A DNA stretch of 64,000 bases from a virus, in IMG/VR virus record IMGVR_UViG_3300033144_007170, positions 1-64,000 of that record; one strand, given 5' to 3'. Position 1 is the stretch's first letter, and every line of letters begins with the position of its first letter. The notes under the pieces were generated by a model that was not told where the DNA came from, did not search any database, and saw only the letters and a list, made by a program, of their open reading frames with translations. The position numbers and the translations under genes are program-made. Positions 46,439 to 55,638 of this stretch are shown here, piece after piece.

Positions 46439-46762
46439 TTAAGAACTCCCTGTTCTCCAATATCTGCATCTTGTACAACTAAGTATATTATCAAAAACAG
46501 ATTGTATTAGAGATGCTCCGCACTCAGGGCATAGGTTTGTATTTTCTTTTTCTTTTTTCTTATCTTGCATTTCATTCCAAGGATTTATTGTGGGGGCGGT
46601 AATTGCACCATTATTTTTGATGCTGGCCCAAGACCACGATTCTGCCCCCTCTACATGCAATAAAAATTTAATTTCCCCGTCCGGTAGTTCTGGATGATTA
46701 GTAGCCCTGAGAATTTTTTGTACTGCATCGGATATATCTCTTTTTTGCTGTACTGAAAACAT
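46439..46762 (-). CDS. zinc-ribbon protein, unknown
   Basis: 107 residues from MFSVQQKRDIS. Ends CPECGASL and CTRCRYWRTGSS, a zinc ribbon. Its start overlaps the stop of the preceding gene (TAATG). Confidence 0.6.
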   Translation of the reverse strand: MFSVQQKRDISDAVQKILRATNHPELPDGEIKFLLHVEGAESWSWASIKNNGAITAPTINPWNEMQDKKKEKENTNLCPECGASLIQSVFDNILSCTRCRYWRTGSS

Positions 46763-46989
46763 TATGCTCTCCTTTCTTTCTTCTCTTCCCAAGACGGTTG
46801 GGTCCACTCTATACAAAACGCCTTAATTAATATTAATCCTTGATCTATATCTATTTTAGAAGTTGGGCTAATTCTATACTCCTTGTTTTTAAATATAATT
46901 CTTTCTATGTTATTATAGATATTATAGCTTGTTATTTTAGTGTATACATATACCCCCGTATAATCATAAAAATCTATTTGGGTTTGCAT
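46762..46989 (-). CDS. unknown small beta protein, paralogue of 49437
   Basis: 75 residues. SYNIYNNIERIIFKNKEYRI aligns with EYNIYVGIDRIIFRGKEYRI of the gene at 49437-49625. First gene behind the 86-nt structured leader. Confidence 0.6.
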   Translation of the reverse strand: MQTQIDFYDYTGVYVYTKITSYNIYNNIERIIFKNKEYRISPTSKIDIDQGLILIKAFCIEWTQPSWEEKKERRA

Positions 46990-47009
46990 ATTTTATTCCT
47001 CCTTCCAAA

Positions 47010-47095
47010 ACAAAATACCCCCAAGGAATTTATGTACGGCCTGAATAAACCGTCAAATAGCATTACTACTATTTGATTCCTTGAGGGTATTTTGT
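47010..47095 (-). ncRNA. 86-nt three-way-junction leader RNA
   Basis: 20-nt arms (47010-47029, 47076-47095) pair with one mismatch. Inside are CAAATAG/CTATTTG and ACGG/CCGT hairpins, so the fold is a three-way junction. It follows the promoter at 47156 and precedes the ribosome site of the gene at 46989, the position of a regulatory leader. Confidence 0.6.
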
Positions 47096-47155
47096 ATGCC
47101 TCTTTAACATTACAGAAATATTTAGTCGAGTCTATTCAGTTTTTACATAGTTAGG

Positions 47156-47184
47156 CTTATAACAAATATAGATAAGATTGTCAA
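47156..47184 (-). promoter_or_regulatory. sigma-70-type promoter
   Basis: TTGACA, 17 bp, TATAAG. It opens the transcript carrying the structured leader. Confidence 0.75.
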
Positions 47185-47189
47185 TACAA

Positions 47190-47354
47190 TTATTGCTTTT
47201 TAATACTTACCTTTTCTTTTCCTATATAAAAAATATGTTTTCCTGGTTTTAATTTAGATAAAGTTGTTTTTATAAAATCGGATGCTTTCTCACAAGCCGT
47301 TATAGTATCGTATCCTTGATTTTGTAGTATTTTAACTAATTGTTCTTTTACCAT
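47190..47354 (-). CDS. unknown 54-residue protein
   Basis: From MVKEQLVKILQNQGYDTITA. Helix followed by KPGKHIFYIGKEKVSIK. Longer reading is out of frame with the gene upstream. Not recognised. Confidence 0.5.
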   Translation of the reverse strand: MVKEQLVKILQNQGYDTITACEKASDFIKTTLSKLKPGKHIFYIGKEKVSIKKQ

Positions 47355-47358
47355 AATA

Positions 47359-47372
47359 GGAACACGTGTGCC
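47359..47372. promoter_or_regulatory. near-palindrome GGAACACGTGTGCC (copy 11)
   Basis: Lies between the gene starting at 47354 and the stop of the 58-residue gene upstream. Confidence 0.5.
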
Positions 47373-47374
47373 TT

Positions 47375-47551
47375 TTATTTTCTTGTGGGGATTATATAAT
47401 CTATTTCGGTATCTCTTAAAGTTATGGAATAAAACCCCCAGCAAAATATTATAGCATAACCCTCCGGGAATAAAATTGTATATAAAGAGGGCAACCAATA
47501 AAAGATCTTTCTATTTTTTTGTAATACACTTTTAAAGTTTTCTATTTTCAT
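47375..47551 (-). CDS. 58-residue protein with hydrophobic region
   Basis: KIFYWLPSLYTILFPEGYAI and IFCWGFYSITL are hydrophobic; the N-terminus is basic. Possibly membrane associated. Not recognised. Confidence 0.5.
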   Translation of the reverse strand: MKIENFKSVLQKNRKIFYWLPSLYTILFPEGYAIIFCWGFYSITLRDTEIDYIIPTRK

Positions 47552-47553
47552 AA

Positions 47554-49368
47554 TTATTTTTCCGGTTCTACTTCAACTTTATTTTTATTGTTTTCAGCTC
47601 TTATTTTATTAGAGAGAAGCTGATCTTTTGCTTTATTTAAAATTGAATTTAAAGCTTTATTTATATCGGTATTCAAATCCTCAGAATTTTCAGCAGCGGG
47701 CCCTTCTAATAAAACTGTTGGGTTATTAGTGGCGGAAGCGTTACCCTCAAGAACATCTATAAGTTGTTGTAAATCGGCAAAAAATCCTCTATCTAAGAGT
47801 CTGGTAACAATAGCGAGGGGATAATCCCCCCATTCTTCGTCAATTTCTTCAAAGTCTAAGCCTAATGCTCGGTTTGCTATTTCGAGAGATTGGTTAATTG
47901 TGAGTATTCCGGCATTAGACACGGAGTCGAAACCTCTCATCAACCCCTCACCGGTAACTAACGGCGGGCCGCCAGACTTAAATGCCCAATACTTGCTATC
48001 GAGTTCTGTCATTATAGTATTATTATAGATCTCATCTTCAATATTCCGTTCCGGCTCAAATACTTGTTCTTCCGCAATTATACGTGAGTGTTCTATAACG
48101 GCCCTATTATAATCACTTGACCGGCCCACATAGATCATCGGAAGTCTAAAATCCATACGAAGCTTTTCTTCTGTGGATTCTATATATTTTTGGAACATGG
48201 CATCTTCAGCTCTCGCTTCGTTCAGAGGTTTTAAATCTATTCTTGGAACTAATTTATCATCAATTCCGCCCTCCGCTTGGGCTTCCAATAAAAGAATACG
48301 ATTGAAGTTTTGGTATCCTTTTGCTTGTCTCAGCAATCCCTCAATAGTATCCATACTATCCTGAGTCAGTATTCCTCCGGATATCATAATCACCAAAGGG
48401 GGGATGCCTTGGGAGTCGAACAGATCATAATTTATATAATCCGCACTTCTGACTCCAATGACTCCAAGTACATTTCCTATCCATCTCGGAAGTCCATAAG
48501 TATCTGCCCCATTTTTAAAGTGAATAAGTTCTGAAGCAATCTCTTTAACCGGAGCCTCATCTTCAAATTTACCTGTTATAGCATCCATCTGTCGAGGATC
48601 TCCGTATTCCTTGAACCATCTTATATTACCTTTAGCGGCTCCGGGGAGTACCTGAGCAAACCTCCTGAATTTTTTCCGTATAGTTATTGGCTTATCTTTC
48701 CCATTACGGGGAAGTTTTACTGTAATTTCCTGCGGTATTTCCTTTGTGAGAGTTGCAAGACGTATATACTTTGCTTGTGTTGAATATATACAAGCGATTT
48801 CTCCATCTTGAGATCGGGTCACTTCCATATACGCATAACCTAAAACCTCATAATCCACCCGCATTGTTCTCCGTACAGTTTTAAAAGATTGACGTTCGTT
48901 TGCTTTGCGGAAAAAATCCGTAAGTCTTTTTTTATCTTTTTTAGCGTCGTCGGAATCTTTCTTTCCTGTAGGTCCTATATATTTAAAGATAATATCAAAC
49001 CCATCTATATTTTGTACATACGCATCTATATGCGGGGACAGAATAGAACTGGACTCATACATAGAATAAAGCTGTGTCGGGGAGTAAGGAGGTACCATAA
49101 GACCGTATAGATCATAAGAACCCAAAAAGATATCGTCGGGTTGAAGCTGCCGGGAATATACAACTTTTTCCGTAGAGTTAGTTACAGGCGCAGAAGAATA
49201 AAAAGGAGCGGGCAAAGGCAAATTTCTATCTCTTTGTTTTGCTTTGTATGAAGATATATCATTCAATCTCCTATTTAGTCTATGTACTTGACTTTCTTTT
49301 ATTGGTTCTTCCCTATTATCTTTTTGTTTATCTTTTTGTTTAGTTTTTTGTTTAGTTTTCCGTTTCAT
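47554..49368 (-). CDS. phage portal protein
   Basis: 604 residues. The portal core is shown by PRWIGNVLGVIGVRSADYIN, DSQGIPPLVIMISGGILTQD and KLRMDFRLPMIYVGRSSDYN, matching phage portal proteins of the PBSX type. The C-terminus has a long acidic tail. Portals form the dodecameric DNA channel on the capsid vertex. No major capsid or protease genes are in the window. Confidence 0.9.
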   Translation of the reverse strand: MKRKTKQKTKQKDKQKDNREEPIKESQVHRLNRRLNDISSYKAKQRDRNLPLPAPFYSSAPVTNSTEKVVYSRQLQPDDIFLGSYDLYGLMVPPYSPTQLYSMYESSSILSPHIDAYVQNIDGFDIIFKYIGPTGKKDSDDAKKDKKRLTDFFRKANERQSFKTVRRTMRVDYEVLGYAYMEVTRSQDGEIACIYSTQAKYIRLATLTKEIPQEITVKLPRNGKDKPITIRKKFRRFAQVLPGAAKGNIRWFKEYGDPRQMDAITGKFEDEAPVKEIASELIHFKNGADTYGLPRWIGNVLGVIGVRSADYINYDLFDSQGIPPLVIMISGGILTQDSMDTIEGLLRQAKGYQNFNRILLLEAQAEGGIDDKLVPRIDLKPLNEARAEDAMFQKYIESTEEKLRMDFRLPMIYVGRSSDYNRAVIEHSRIIAEEQVFEPERNIEDEIYNNTIMTELDSKYWAFKSGGPPLVTGEGLMRGFDSVSNAGILTINQSLEIANRALGLDFEEIDEEWGDYPLAIVTRLLDRGFFADLQQLIDVLEGNASATNNPTVLLEGPAAENSEDLNTDINKALNSILNKAKDQLLSNKIRAENNKNKVEVEPEK

Positions 49369-49436
49369 AATGACTCTCCAATTATCTGTTTGTGTATATC
49401 CCTTGTTAATTCCCTGTATTTTTTACAGGCTCTTTT

Positions 49437-49625
49437 TTAATCTTCAGTTATTCTAGAGGCCTTAATTAATACTAAGCCTTTATCCCTGTCCATAATGGCA
49501 GGATGGATTCTATATTCTTTACCTCTAAAAATAATTCTATCGATGCCCACATAAATATTATATTCTGTTATTTCGGTTACATAAAGCTTGTTCTTACAAT
49601 CATAAAAAGATATCTGGGTTTCCAT
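49437..49625 (-). CDS. unknown small beta protein, paralogue of 46762
   Basis: 62 residues from METQISFYDCKNK, overlapping a 17-codon frame. EYNIYVGIDRIIFRGKEYRI is near-identical in pattern to the other copy. Duplicate genes 2.6 kb apart on either side of the portal. Confidence 0.6.
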   Translation of the reverse strand: METQISFYDCKNKLYVTEITEYNIYVGIDRIIFRGKEYRIHPAIMDRDKGLVLIKASRITED

Positions 49626-49627
49626 TT

Positions 49628-49681
49628 TCAATCCCCCATAGCTATTTGTTTAGTTTTTTGTTTGGGCTGTTGTTTTCTCAT
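49628..49681 (-). CDS. possible 17-residue ORF
   Basis: MRKQQPKQKTKQIAMGD, Lys/Gln-rich like the N-terminus of the portal (KTKQKTKQKDKQK). Weak start context; a duplication relic is possible. Confidence 0.25.
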   Translation of the reverse strand: MRKQQPKQKTKQIAMGD

Positions 49682-49685
49682 AATT

Positions 49686-49871
49686 TTATTCCTTAAATTT
49701 TAAAGGGCATAAATCCGGAGTACAATTTCCTTCATAGAGATTTGGGTTATCTAGATTAGTGCAGAATTTCAATACGGGTTCTTGTTCTCTATAGTTTTTG
49801 CCTCCGGTTATTTCATTTTCTTCCCATCGAGCACTTAAATACGTGCATCCTTTTCCATACCATGCTTTCAT
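49686..49871 (-). CDS. Cys-containing 61-residue protein
   Basis: MKAWYGKGCTYLSARW and NLYEGNCTPDLCPLKF give five scattered Cys. Possibly metal binding. Not recognised. Confidence 0.55.
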   Translation of the reverse strand: MKAWYGKGCTYLSARWEENEITGGKNYREQEPVLKFCTNLDNPNLYEGNCTPDLCPLKFKE

Positions 49872-49929
49872 AATTTCAGTTCCTCCATAGAATAAAGATT
49901 ATCCCCTATCTGAAATATTGTTTTCTTTT

Positions 49930-50169
49930 TCACAATTTAATTTCTTTTAAAATATCTACCCCTATACATACCGCATTAACCGTAGCAATTAAAGCAGCAA
50001 TACATAGAAGAGAAAGACTTAGAGTTGCAAATCCGAAAACCCACAGGTCCATATAGGGTACATAAATTAAAGAGTTCCCAATTATTCGGATAAAGAAAAG
50101 ACCTGTATAATAGGGGAGAAAGATTATCGTCGAAACTAATAGTATAGAAACTACTGTTTTTCTTATCAT
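49930..50169 (-). CDS. 79-residue two-helix membrane protein
   Basis: VSILLVSTIIFLPYYTGLFF and ATLSLSLLCIAALIATVNAV. Sits just downstream of the polymerase. Not recognised. Confidence 0.55.
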   Translation of the reverse strand: MIRKTVVSILLVSTIIFLPYYTGLFFIRIIGNSLIYVPYMDLWVFGFATLSLSLLCIAALIATVNAVCIGVDILKEIKL

Positions 50170-52751
50170 AATTTCATTTCCTTCATGGAATAAAGAGTAT
50201 CCCCAATTTGTATATCAACTTTCATGGGAACACTTAATTCAAACCCAAAATCTGTAAGAGTATCTACATGCTCCATTCTATATTTTAATTCTTTTGCATA
50301 ATATTCTATTTTATCTTCTTTAACTTCATAAACTAAAGAATCGTGGACAAAATTAACTTCTTTTATGTTTATTTCATCTATAAAACCGCTTTTATACATT
50401 TGGCATCCGCCAAGAAGAGTATAATCAGAACTTGGTCCTTGTATTTTTACATTCACTCCTTCTCTCTCTGTCCTTTTTACTGTTTTTTCATCTTTGGAGC
50501 TGAGATTTCTAAGATATCTATTTCGTCCGAAAATAGTCCGTACTTTACCATCTCTGTACATTTCTTGAATACATTTATCTTGCCATTCTTTTACTTTAGG
50601 GTATAAAGTATGCCAAGCTTCCCACATTTCTTTTGCTTCTTGTATAGATAATTTTATTCCGTAATCATTAAGGGCATATTCTTTCAATCCCGGCACACTT
50701 AGAAGGTAAGAAAGGCCGAAATTAGCAGGCTTGGCTTTTTGCCGTGCTGTTTTTTGCCCAGCTTGGCTTAATTCCTCCCATTTCTTTCCTGTCCGCTCCA
50801 CAAATGTTTTTGCAGTAATTATATGTATATCTTCATTATTTCTATAAGCTTCGAGCATTCTTTCATCTTGAGATTCATGGGCTATAAAACGTAACTCCGC
50901 TTGGGATAAATCTATATTTAATAATTTATATCCCTTCGGGGCTATAAATAAACTCTTAACTATCTTTTTTTGTTTTTTATTTCTGGAAGGAAATACCATA
51001 GTGTTTGGCTTGCGAGCGCCCACACGCCCTGTTACAGTAAAACATATACTCATAGAAGTATGTAATCTGTCGTCGGAAGCTATGTGCTCTTGATAACTTT
51101 TTAGATAGTGCGTTTGGATAGTATGTAGTTCTTCCCTGTTTTCTCTCCATTCTATGAATTCCCGGACTCCTTTTTTGGAATTGTTTTTTATTTGTTTTAA
51201 AACCTCTTTACTTACTTGAGGTACTTTTTTGTTCGGAGTACTCTTTGCTGTAAATGCTTTGGGAGTTAGCCCAAAACCTTCTTCTGAAAAAAGAATATCT
51301 ATTATTAATCTGCTTCTATTCAAATTTAAAACACCTTTTTCATTTACAAATTTGGCATGTTTGTCTTGAATAGCTTGCGGTATTCTTTTTACGCATTCTT
51401 TTTCGCAAATATCTAATTCTTCAAGGACTTCAAGTTCTGCTTTTCTAATGCCCTTTTTATCTATTAGAATCCCATTTTTGGAAATATTATATAAAACAGT
51501 CTCGGATACCGGATGTACTAATTTCATATAATAGTTTGCAGTTCTTGGATCCTTCATCATTTCTTCTCTGACGGCGAGTCCTACTCTTCTCGTACCGTCT
51601 GCGTCCTTAATAGCGTAGAGATTAAACGCTTCTCGATTCTCTCTTAAGGAAAACAACATATCCTCTTTTTTGTAGGTTGCTGAGAATTCTTCTTTCCAGG
51701 CAGGCATTGTTGTAAAGGATTGTACAAGAGATTCCAAAGAATTGTTTAGATGTAATTCTGGATCCAGAGCATGACTTGCAATTTGTGTATCCATTACGTG
51801 ATTAATAATGGGGGGGAATCTGCCAGATTCAAATACATGGCAATCATACCCTATACCGTTTTTGGTATATTTTTTTATGTCGCTACGAATTAAAAGTTCA
51901 TGCAATTCTTTAACTTTAGTATCGTAATTATCCGACTTTCTGAGAAAAACAGGTACGTCTTCTTTATCCCGATTCCAGACAATACATTTATCATGCTTTG
52001 GTATTTCATCCTCAAGGGGTAGGACTTCCTCCCATAAAACTATGTTATACCCAGTTCTCTCTTCATCTGAAATTGAATAGGATATAAAAACAAAATTGTC
52101 ATCGAACCATCGCAGCCCCTGAGTTTCGGTATCTATCCCGATTGTTATATCTTTTTTATCTAAGATAAACTGAATAGAATTAACTTCTTTATAAGAAGTT
52201 TCTTCGGAAGGGACAGTAAAATTGTTATCTATAAAGTTTCTGAGGGTTCTTAAATCTTGCTGGAATTTCGGCAGATCGCTTTCATTCCGCAATGTTGCCG
52301 AGGGATGCAAAGTATATAATACTTGGCAATTAAACTCTTCGGAGAAGGCCCAATTACCCCGTCTTTTCTTTATCCCGGTTATAGGTGTACCCATAACGGA
52401 ATGAGAAGCGATCCCCCCGCAAGCAACAATAACTTTGGGTTTTATATATTCTATAGTAGTTTTAAGGGCGCCTCTACAACTTTTTAAGATTTGTTTGATT
52501 TGAGAATCAGAAAGAGAGTTTTTATTTAGTATGCACCGTGAGGCATTCAATACAAATACTTCTTCTCTTTTGAGTCCTATTTTATTAAGTTCCGTTTCCC
52601 ATCTCTTTCCTGCTTTGCCCACAACAGGTCTTTTTTCCTGAAGTTCGGTATAGCCGGGAGATTCAAAAGTAAATAGGATGTCTGCTTCCAGATTGCCCTC
52701 GAACTTCACTTCTTGATTTCCGGCTGATATACAATCGCAATTTTTTGACAC
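50166..52751 (-). CDS. uracil-DNA glycosylase-DNA polymerase A fusion
   Basis: 861 residues. The first 170 resemble family-4 UDG (FESPGYTELQEKRPVVGKAG; VLYTLHPSATL). Then a 3'-5' exonuclease part (TIGIDTETQGLRW) and a family A polymerase: LLNIDLSQAELRFIAHES (motif A), KTARQKAKPANFGLSYLLS (motif B) and VNFVHDSLVYEV (motif C). It would copy the phage genome and scan for uracil. The fusion is rare but seen in some phages. Confidence 0.93.
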   Translation of the reverse strand: MSKNCDCISAGNQEVKFEGNLEADILFTFESPGYTELQEKRPVVGKAGKRWETELNKIGLKREEVFVLNASRCILNKNSLSDSQIKQILKSCRGALKTTIEYIKPKVIVACGGIASHSVMGTPITGIKKRRGNWAFSEEFNCQVLYTLHPSATLRNESDLPKFQQDLRTLRNFIDNNFTVPSEETSYKEVNSIQFILDKKDITIGIDTETQGLRWFDDNFVFISYSISDEERTGYNIVLWEEVLPLEDEIPKHDKCIVWNRDKEDVPVFLRKSDNYDTKVKELHELLIRSDIKKYTKNGIGYDCHVFESGRFPPIINHVMDTQIASHALDPELHLNNSLESLVQSFTTMPAWKEEFSATYKKEDMLFSLRENREAFNLYAIKDADGTRRVGLAVREEMMKDPRTANYYMKLVHPVSETVLYNISKNGILIDKKGIRKAELEVLEELDICEKECVKRIPQAIQDKHAKFVNEKGVLNLNRSRLIIDILFSEEGFGLTPKAFTAKSTPNKKVPQVSKEVLKQIKNNSKKGVREFIEWRENREELHTIQTHYLKSYQEHIASDDRLHTSMSICFTVTGRVGARKPNTMVFPSRNKKQKKIVKSLFIAPKGYKLLNIDLSQAELRFIAHESQDERMLEAYRNNEDIHIITAKTFVERTGKKWEELSQAGQKTARQKAKPANFGLSYLLSVPGLKEYALNDYGIKLSIQEAKEMWEAWHTLYPKVKEWQDKCIQEMYRDGKVRTIFGRNRYLRNLSSKDEKTVKRTEREGVNVKIQGPSSDYTLLGGCQMYKSGFIDEINIKEVNFVHDSLVYEVKEDKIEYYAKELKYRMEHVDTLTDFGFELSVPMKVDIQIGDTLYSMKEMKL

Positions 52752-52999
52752 TATAGAACCCCTTTAAAATTTCTATAAAGGATTTCGTTTTTAGAAATAC
52801 ATTTTTCGTTCCTTACAATAGTATTTAATTCTGAAATAGAATTAAAAGAAGCGCAACCCTTCCCCACATGAATAAAGCCATGCAGTTTTGAGTCCCCCCC
52901 ATCATAAGTTGTGACGTCAAAGGATAAATCATGTAATTTAGGTACTTGTTTTTGAATGTCTTTGTAAATTGCCATAAGGTAACTTTCTATTTTATCCAT
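52751..52999 (-). CDS. unknown 82-residue protein
   Basis: Ends KNEILYRNFKGVL, a tail shared with the genes at 56373 and 57178, and overlaps the polymerase GTG. KHGFIHVGKGCASFNSISEL suggests a small alpha/beta fold. Not recognised. Confidence 0.5.
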   Translation of the reverse strand: MDKIESYLMAIYKDIQKQVPKLHDLSFDVTTYDGGDSKLHGFIHVGKGCASFNSISELNTIVRNEKCISKNEILYRNFKGVL

Positions 53000-53023
53000 G
53001 TTTTCTTTTCTCCTTTTTGTTTT

Positions 53024-53193
53024 ATTATCTATCTAAAAAGGAGCACGACCACACATATCTTGGTTTTTGCTGCGGCATGACTTGACCGAATATACCAAGT
53101 TTTCGACCCCCGTCCAGACTTTCGTTGCTGACCTTCCCAGCAAGATCTGTGAAAATTTTTTTTAATGTCTGCGCTCCTTTTTAGATAGATAAT
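53024..53193 (-). ncRNA. 170-nt leader RNA closed by a perfect 21-bp stem
   Basis: Arms 53024-53044 and 53173-53193 are exact complements (minus 5' arm begins ATTATCTATCT). The 128-nt inside contains TTGCTG/CAGCAA and CTTGGT/ACCAAG pairings, with an alternative CTTG/CAAG, so a pseudoknot is possible. The promoter at 53206 is only 13 bp upstream, so the RNA starts near the arm. It precedes a small gene and the polymerase. Confidence 0.65.
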
Positions 53194-53205
53194 TAATTTA
53201 AAGAC

Positions 53206-53234
53206 TACTTAACATAGATAAAACTAAAAGTCAA
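53206..53234 (-). promoter_or_regulatory. promoter of the 170-nt leader
   Basis: TTGACT, 17 bp, TAAGTA. The predicted start near 53199 is just before the 21-bp arm, so the arm is the 5' end of the transcript. Confidence 0.75.
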
Positions 53235-53238
53235 CAAA

Positions 53239-53508
53239 TTATTTCAGCCAAATTTCATCTTCCACCATTATTTTTAAAATATCGCCGTGGCACGCTAATG
53301 GCTTACACCAACACCCTAATGTTTTTCCTATAAGCTCAGGCAAGGCTTGAATAAGGTCGGATCTGTACATTATATAGGCTTCGTATTTAGATATAACTTC
53401 GTCTCTCGTTCCGTCTTTACCTATTCTAAATGGATTTTCCCATTTAGAAGGTCTTCCGATATAAACATCATAAGGTTCTTTTTTACAGTGTACGACTTTT
53501 ATAGACAT
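53239..53508 (-). CDS. DUF4326 protein
   Basis: 89 residues. YIGRPSKWENPFRIG, then GKTLGCWCKPLACHGDILKI is the DUF4326 signature (IGRxSKWGNPF ... LGCWCxPxxCHGDVL). Common in phages; possibly a nucleotide-binding or base-related function. Confidence 0.9.
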   Translation of the reverse strand: MSIKVVHCKKEPYDVYIGRPSKWENPFRIGKDGTRDEVISKYEAYIMYRSDLIQALPELIGKTLGCWCKPLACHGDILKIMVEDEIWLK

Positions 53509-53529
53509 ATATGTACTCCTTTCTATATC

Positions 53530-54642
53530 TTAAGATTTTTCTTTCTTTTTCTTGCAGAGTTCTTTGGCTGTGCGTATCGCCCCCATCCATTTTGGGGTTA
53601 ATAATTCCGCCCTGTATTTTTGTACTACAGCTTCTCTTGCGGCAGTCCCTAAAAACTTTCGTTGTTTTTCATTGTCTATTAAAGCTTTTATATTATTAAC
53701 CCAATCTTCGTTAACATTTTGTACAGCAAGTATGGGGAAATTATCTTCGTATGCTCTTTTATAAGGACCGAAATTAGAGGCTATTGTCGGGATTGAAAGT
53801 AAAGAATAATGAAGCAGTCGAATATTGGATCTTGCGTTTGAAAAATCAGATTCAGATAAAGGGGCAAGCCCTATCGAAAATTGGAGCTTATGCATTAAAT
53901 CCGGGAATTCTGCTACATCAGTGAATTCATAGAAAAATACTTGTTCCGGAAAATCTTTAAGTAGGGAGTCTATTTTATCTCCGATGGTTACAAATTTAAC
54001 ATCCGGATAATCGGTTAAAATTTTATGCATGGGTTCTTCAAGAATCTTTAAATCTTCGGAATGATAGTGGCCGCCTGCCCAGCCCACTATAAAATCCGGT
54101 TGATTGTAGTTTTTCTTTTTTGGCGCATCCCACATTTCAATATCAATATAATTAGGAATAACCTGGATAGGGGTTATAGTATACTCTTCTGCGGATTCTT
54201 TTATCTTTTCCTCAGTAACTACAATTACATCGACAAGTTGCATCATGTTTCTTATATCTTCGGCTACTCTTTCAGTATCCGTGGCTTCATATTCTTTAGC
54301 TTCCGGATAATTAAAAATGTCATCGTCGATATCGAACAGGGTAGCCGTATTTGTCATCCTACAATACTGCACCAGGGCTTCCATAGATCTACCGCCCACT
54401 CTTTGAAACACTACAACATCTGCCCAGTCAATGGTTTCCTTGGTAAATTTAGCAAACATTACGCCACAGTTTGCAGCTTTGGCTCTCGAAAGATACTTAC
54501 TTGGAATTAAAGCTCTTTGATGGACAATAGCCCGTGAGCCCGAACCAAGAAAAAATACATTAGGTACAGAGGGAGAAGATCTATGGAAAAGATCAGAAAC
54601 AGGGTTTGCGGATTGACCGCCGAAAGTAGATTTATTTTTCAT
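53530..54642 (-). CDS. glycosyltransferase (GT4/GT1-type)
   Basis: 370 residues. The C-terminal half has PDFIVGWAGGHYHSEDLKIL and FSIGLAPLSESDFSNARSNI, and the N-terminal half carries VFQRVGGRSMEALVQYC. This is the GT-B fold. The acceptor is unknown; it begins the glycosylation cluster. Confidence 0.8.
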   Translation of the reverse strand: MKNKSTFGGQSANPVSDLFHRSSPSVPNVFFLGSGSRAIVHQRALIPSKYLSRAKAANCGVMFAKFTKETIDWADVVVFQRVGGRSMEALVQYCRMTNTATLFDIDDDIFNYPEAKEYEATDTERVAEDIRNMMQLVDVIVVTEEKIKESAEEYTITPIQVIPNYIDIEMWDAPKKKNYNQPDFIVGWAGGHYHSEDLKILEEPMHKILTDYPDVKFVTIGDKIDSLLKDFPEQVFFYEFTDVAEFPDLMHKLQFSIGLAPLSESDFSNARSNIRLLHYSLLSIPTIASNFGPYKRAYEDNFPILAVQNVNEDWVNNIKALIDNEKQRKFLGTAAREAVVQKYRAELLTPKWMGAIRTAKELCKKKKEKS

Positions 54643-54657
54643 TTGATTTCCTTAATG

Positions 54658-55635
54658 TTATAAAGAGTTTTCATATAAAGTTAGACTATTAAAAATTCGA
54701 TTCTGTCTATTTTTCCCTGTGTGTCTCTTTTTTAAAAAAGAAGAGAAATTCATTTTTTTAAATATATTAGGCTGATTGCACCAAGCTGCAAGGTCGATAT
54801 AAAAATCTGAGTATTCATTATCCCAGCAACTAATATCTCTCATTATGTAAGGCAAACATTGCCATTTTTTTAAATATTTTATTCTTAAAACAGTTTCAGA
54901 AAGGTTCATATTTGGATGGATATAGACAAAAAATTTCAATTGGAACGCTTTTCTCCAACTAAGAAATTTTAATTTATTTTCTATGACCTTTTTATATTCA
55001 ATAGAATCGAAAGCGAATGTATAATCCCCTAAATAATTTAATTTATTTAATAGTTCGCTATTTTCTTTATCTATCAATCTAATATCTAAGCCTTGATTAA
55101 ATTGACAATTGATTTTTTTTGTAATTAATTCTCGCAGAAGAATTTTGTGATTCGGTAAAGCTAAAAAATTATTATCTAAAAATTTAACTTTTTTATGCTT
55201 TACAATATCGTCTATAGTATTTACTTGTCTTAATTTACCCTCTTTTTTAGGTACACAGCAGAAAAAACAATTTCGGATACACCCTCTGGAGATAAAACCA
55301 TAGGAAATATCACACTCAGGGTATAGGGAGTAATCAGGGGCAAGGTTTTCTATTTTATCCGGTAAAGTTTTATAAAGATTTACTCCCGTACCTCCAAAAT
55401 TAATATTTCTACCCCAAATATATTTAGCATTATCTTTAAAAATAACACTACAAAATGCTAAATCTACATTATTTGTTTCTTTTATCTTATGATCAATCTT
55501 TTTTTTATTTGGGTAATATGGAATATTAAGTCGAATTAACTTAACCGTAGCCCCTTTATTTTTATAATATTGTGACAATTTCATTAAAACTATATTGGGA
55601 ATAACTGAATCGGCGTCTATCAATAAGACCTTCAT
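54658..55635 (-). CDS. radical SAM protein with N-terminal domain
   Basis: 325 residues. GCIRNCFFCCVPKKEG is the CxxxCxxC cluster motif. The N-terminal MKVLLIDADSVIPNIVLM may be cobalamin-binding-like. Radical SAM proteins of this kind in phages may modify bases, tRNAs or sugars; no substrate can be assigned. Confidence 0.8.
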   Translation of the reverse strand: MKVLLIDADSVIPNIVLMKLSQYYKNKGATVKLIRLNIPYYPNKKKIDHKIKETNNVDLAFCSVIFKDNAKYIWGRNINFGGTGVNLYKTLPDKIENLAPDYSLYPECDISYGFISRGCIRNCFFCCVPKKEGKLRQVNTIDDIVKHKKVKFLDNNFLALPNHKILLRELITKKINCQFNQGLDIRLIDKENSELLNKLNYLGDYTFAFDSIEYKKVIENKLKFLSWRKAFQLKFFVYIHPNMNLSETVLRIKYLKKWQCLPYIMRDISCWDNEYSDFYIDLAAWCNQPNIFKKMNFSSFLKKRHTGKNRQNRIFNSLTLYENSL

Positions 55636-55638
55636 TTT

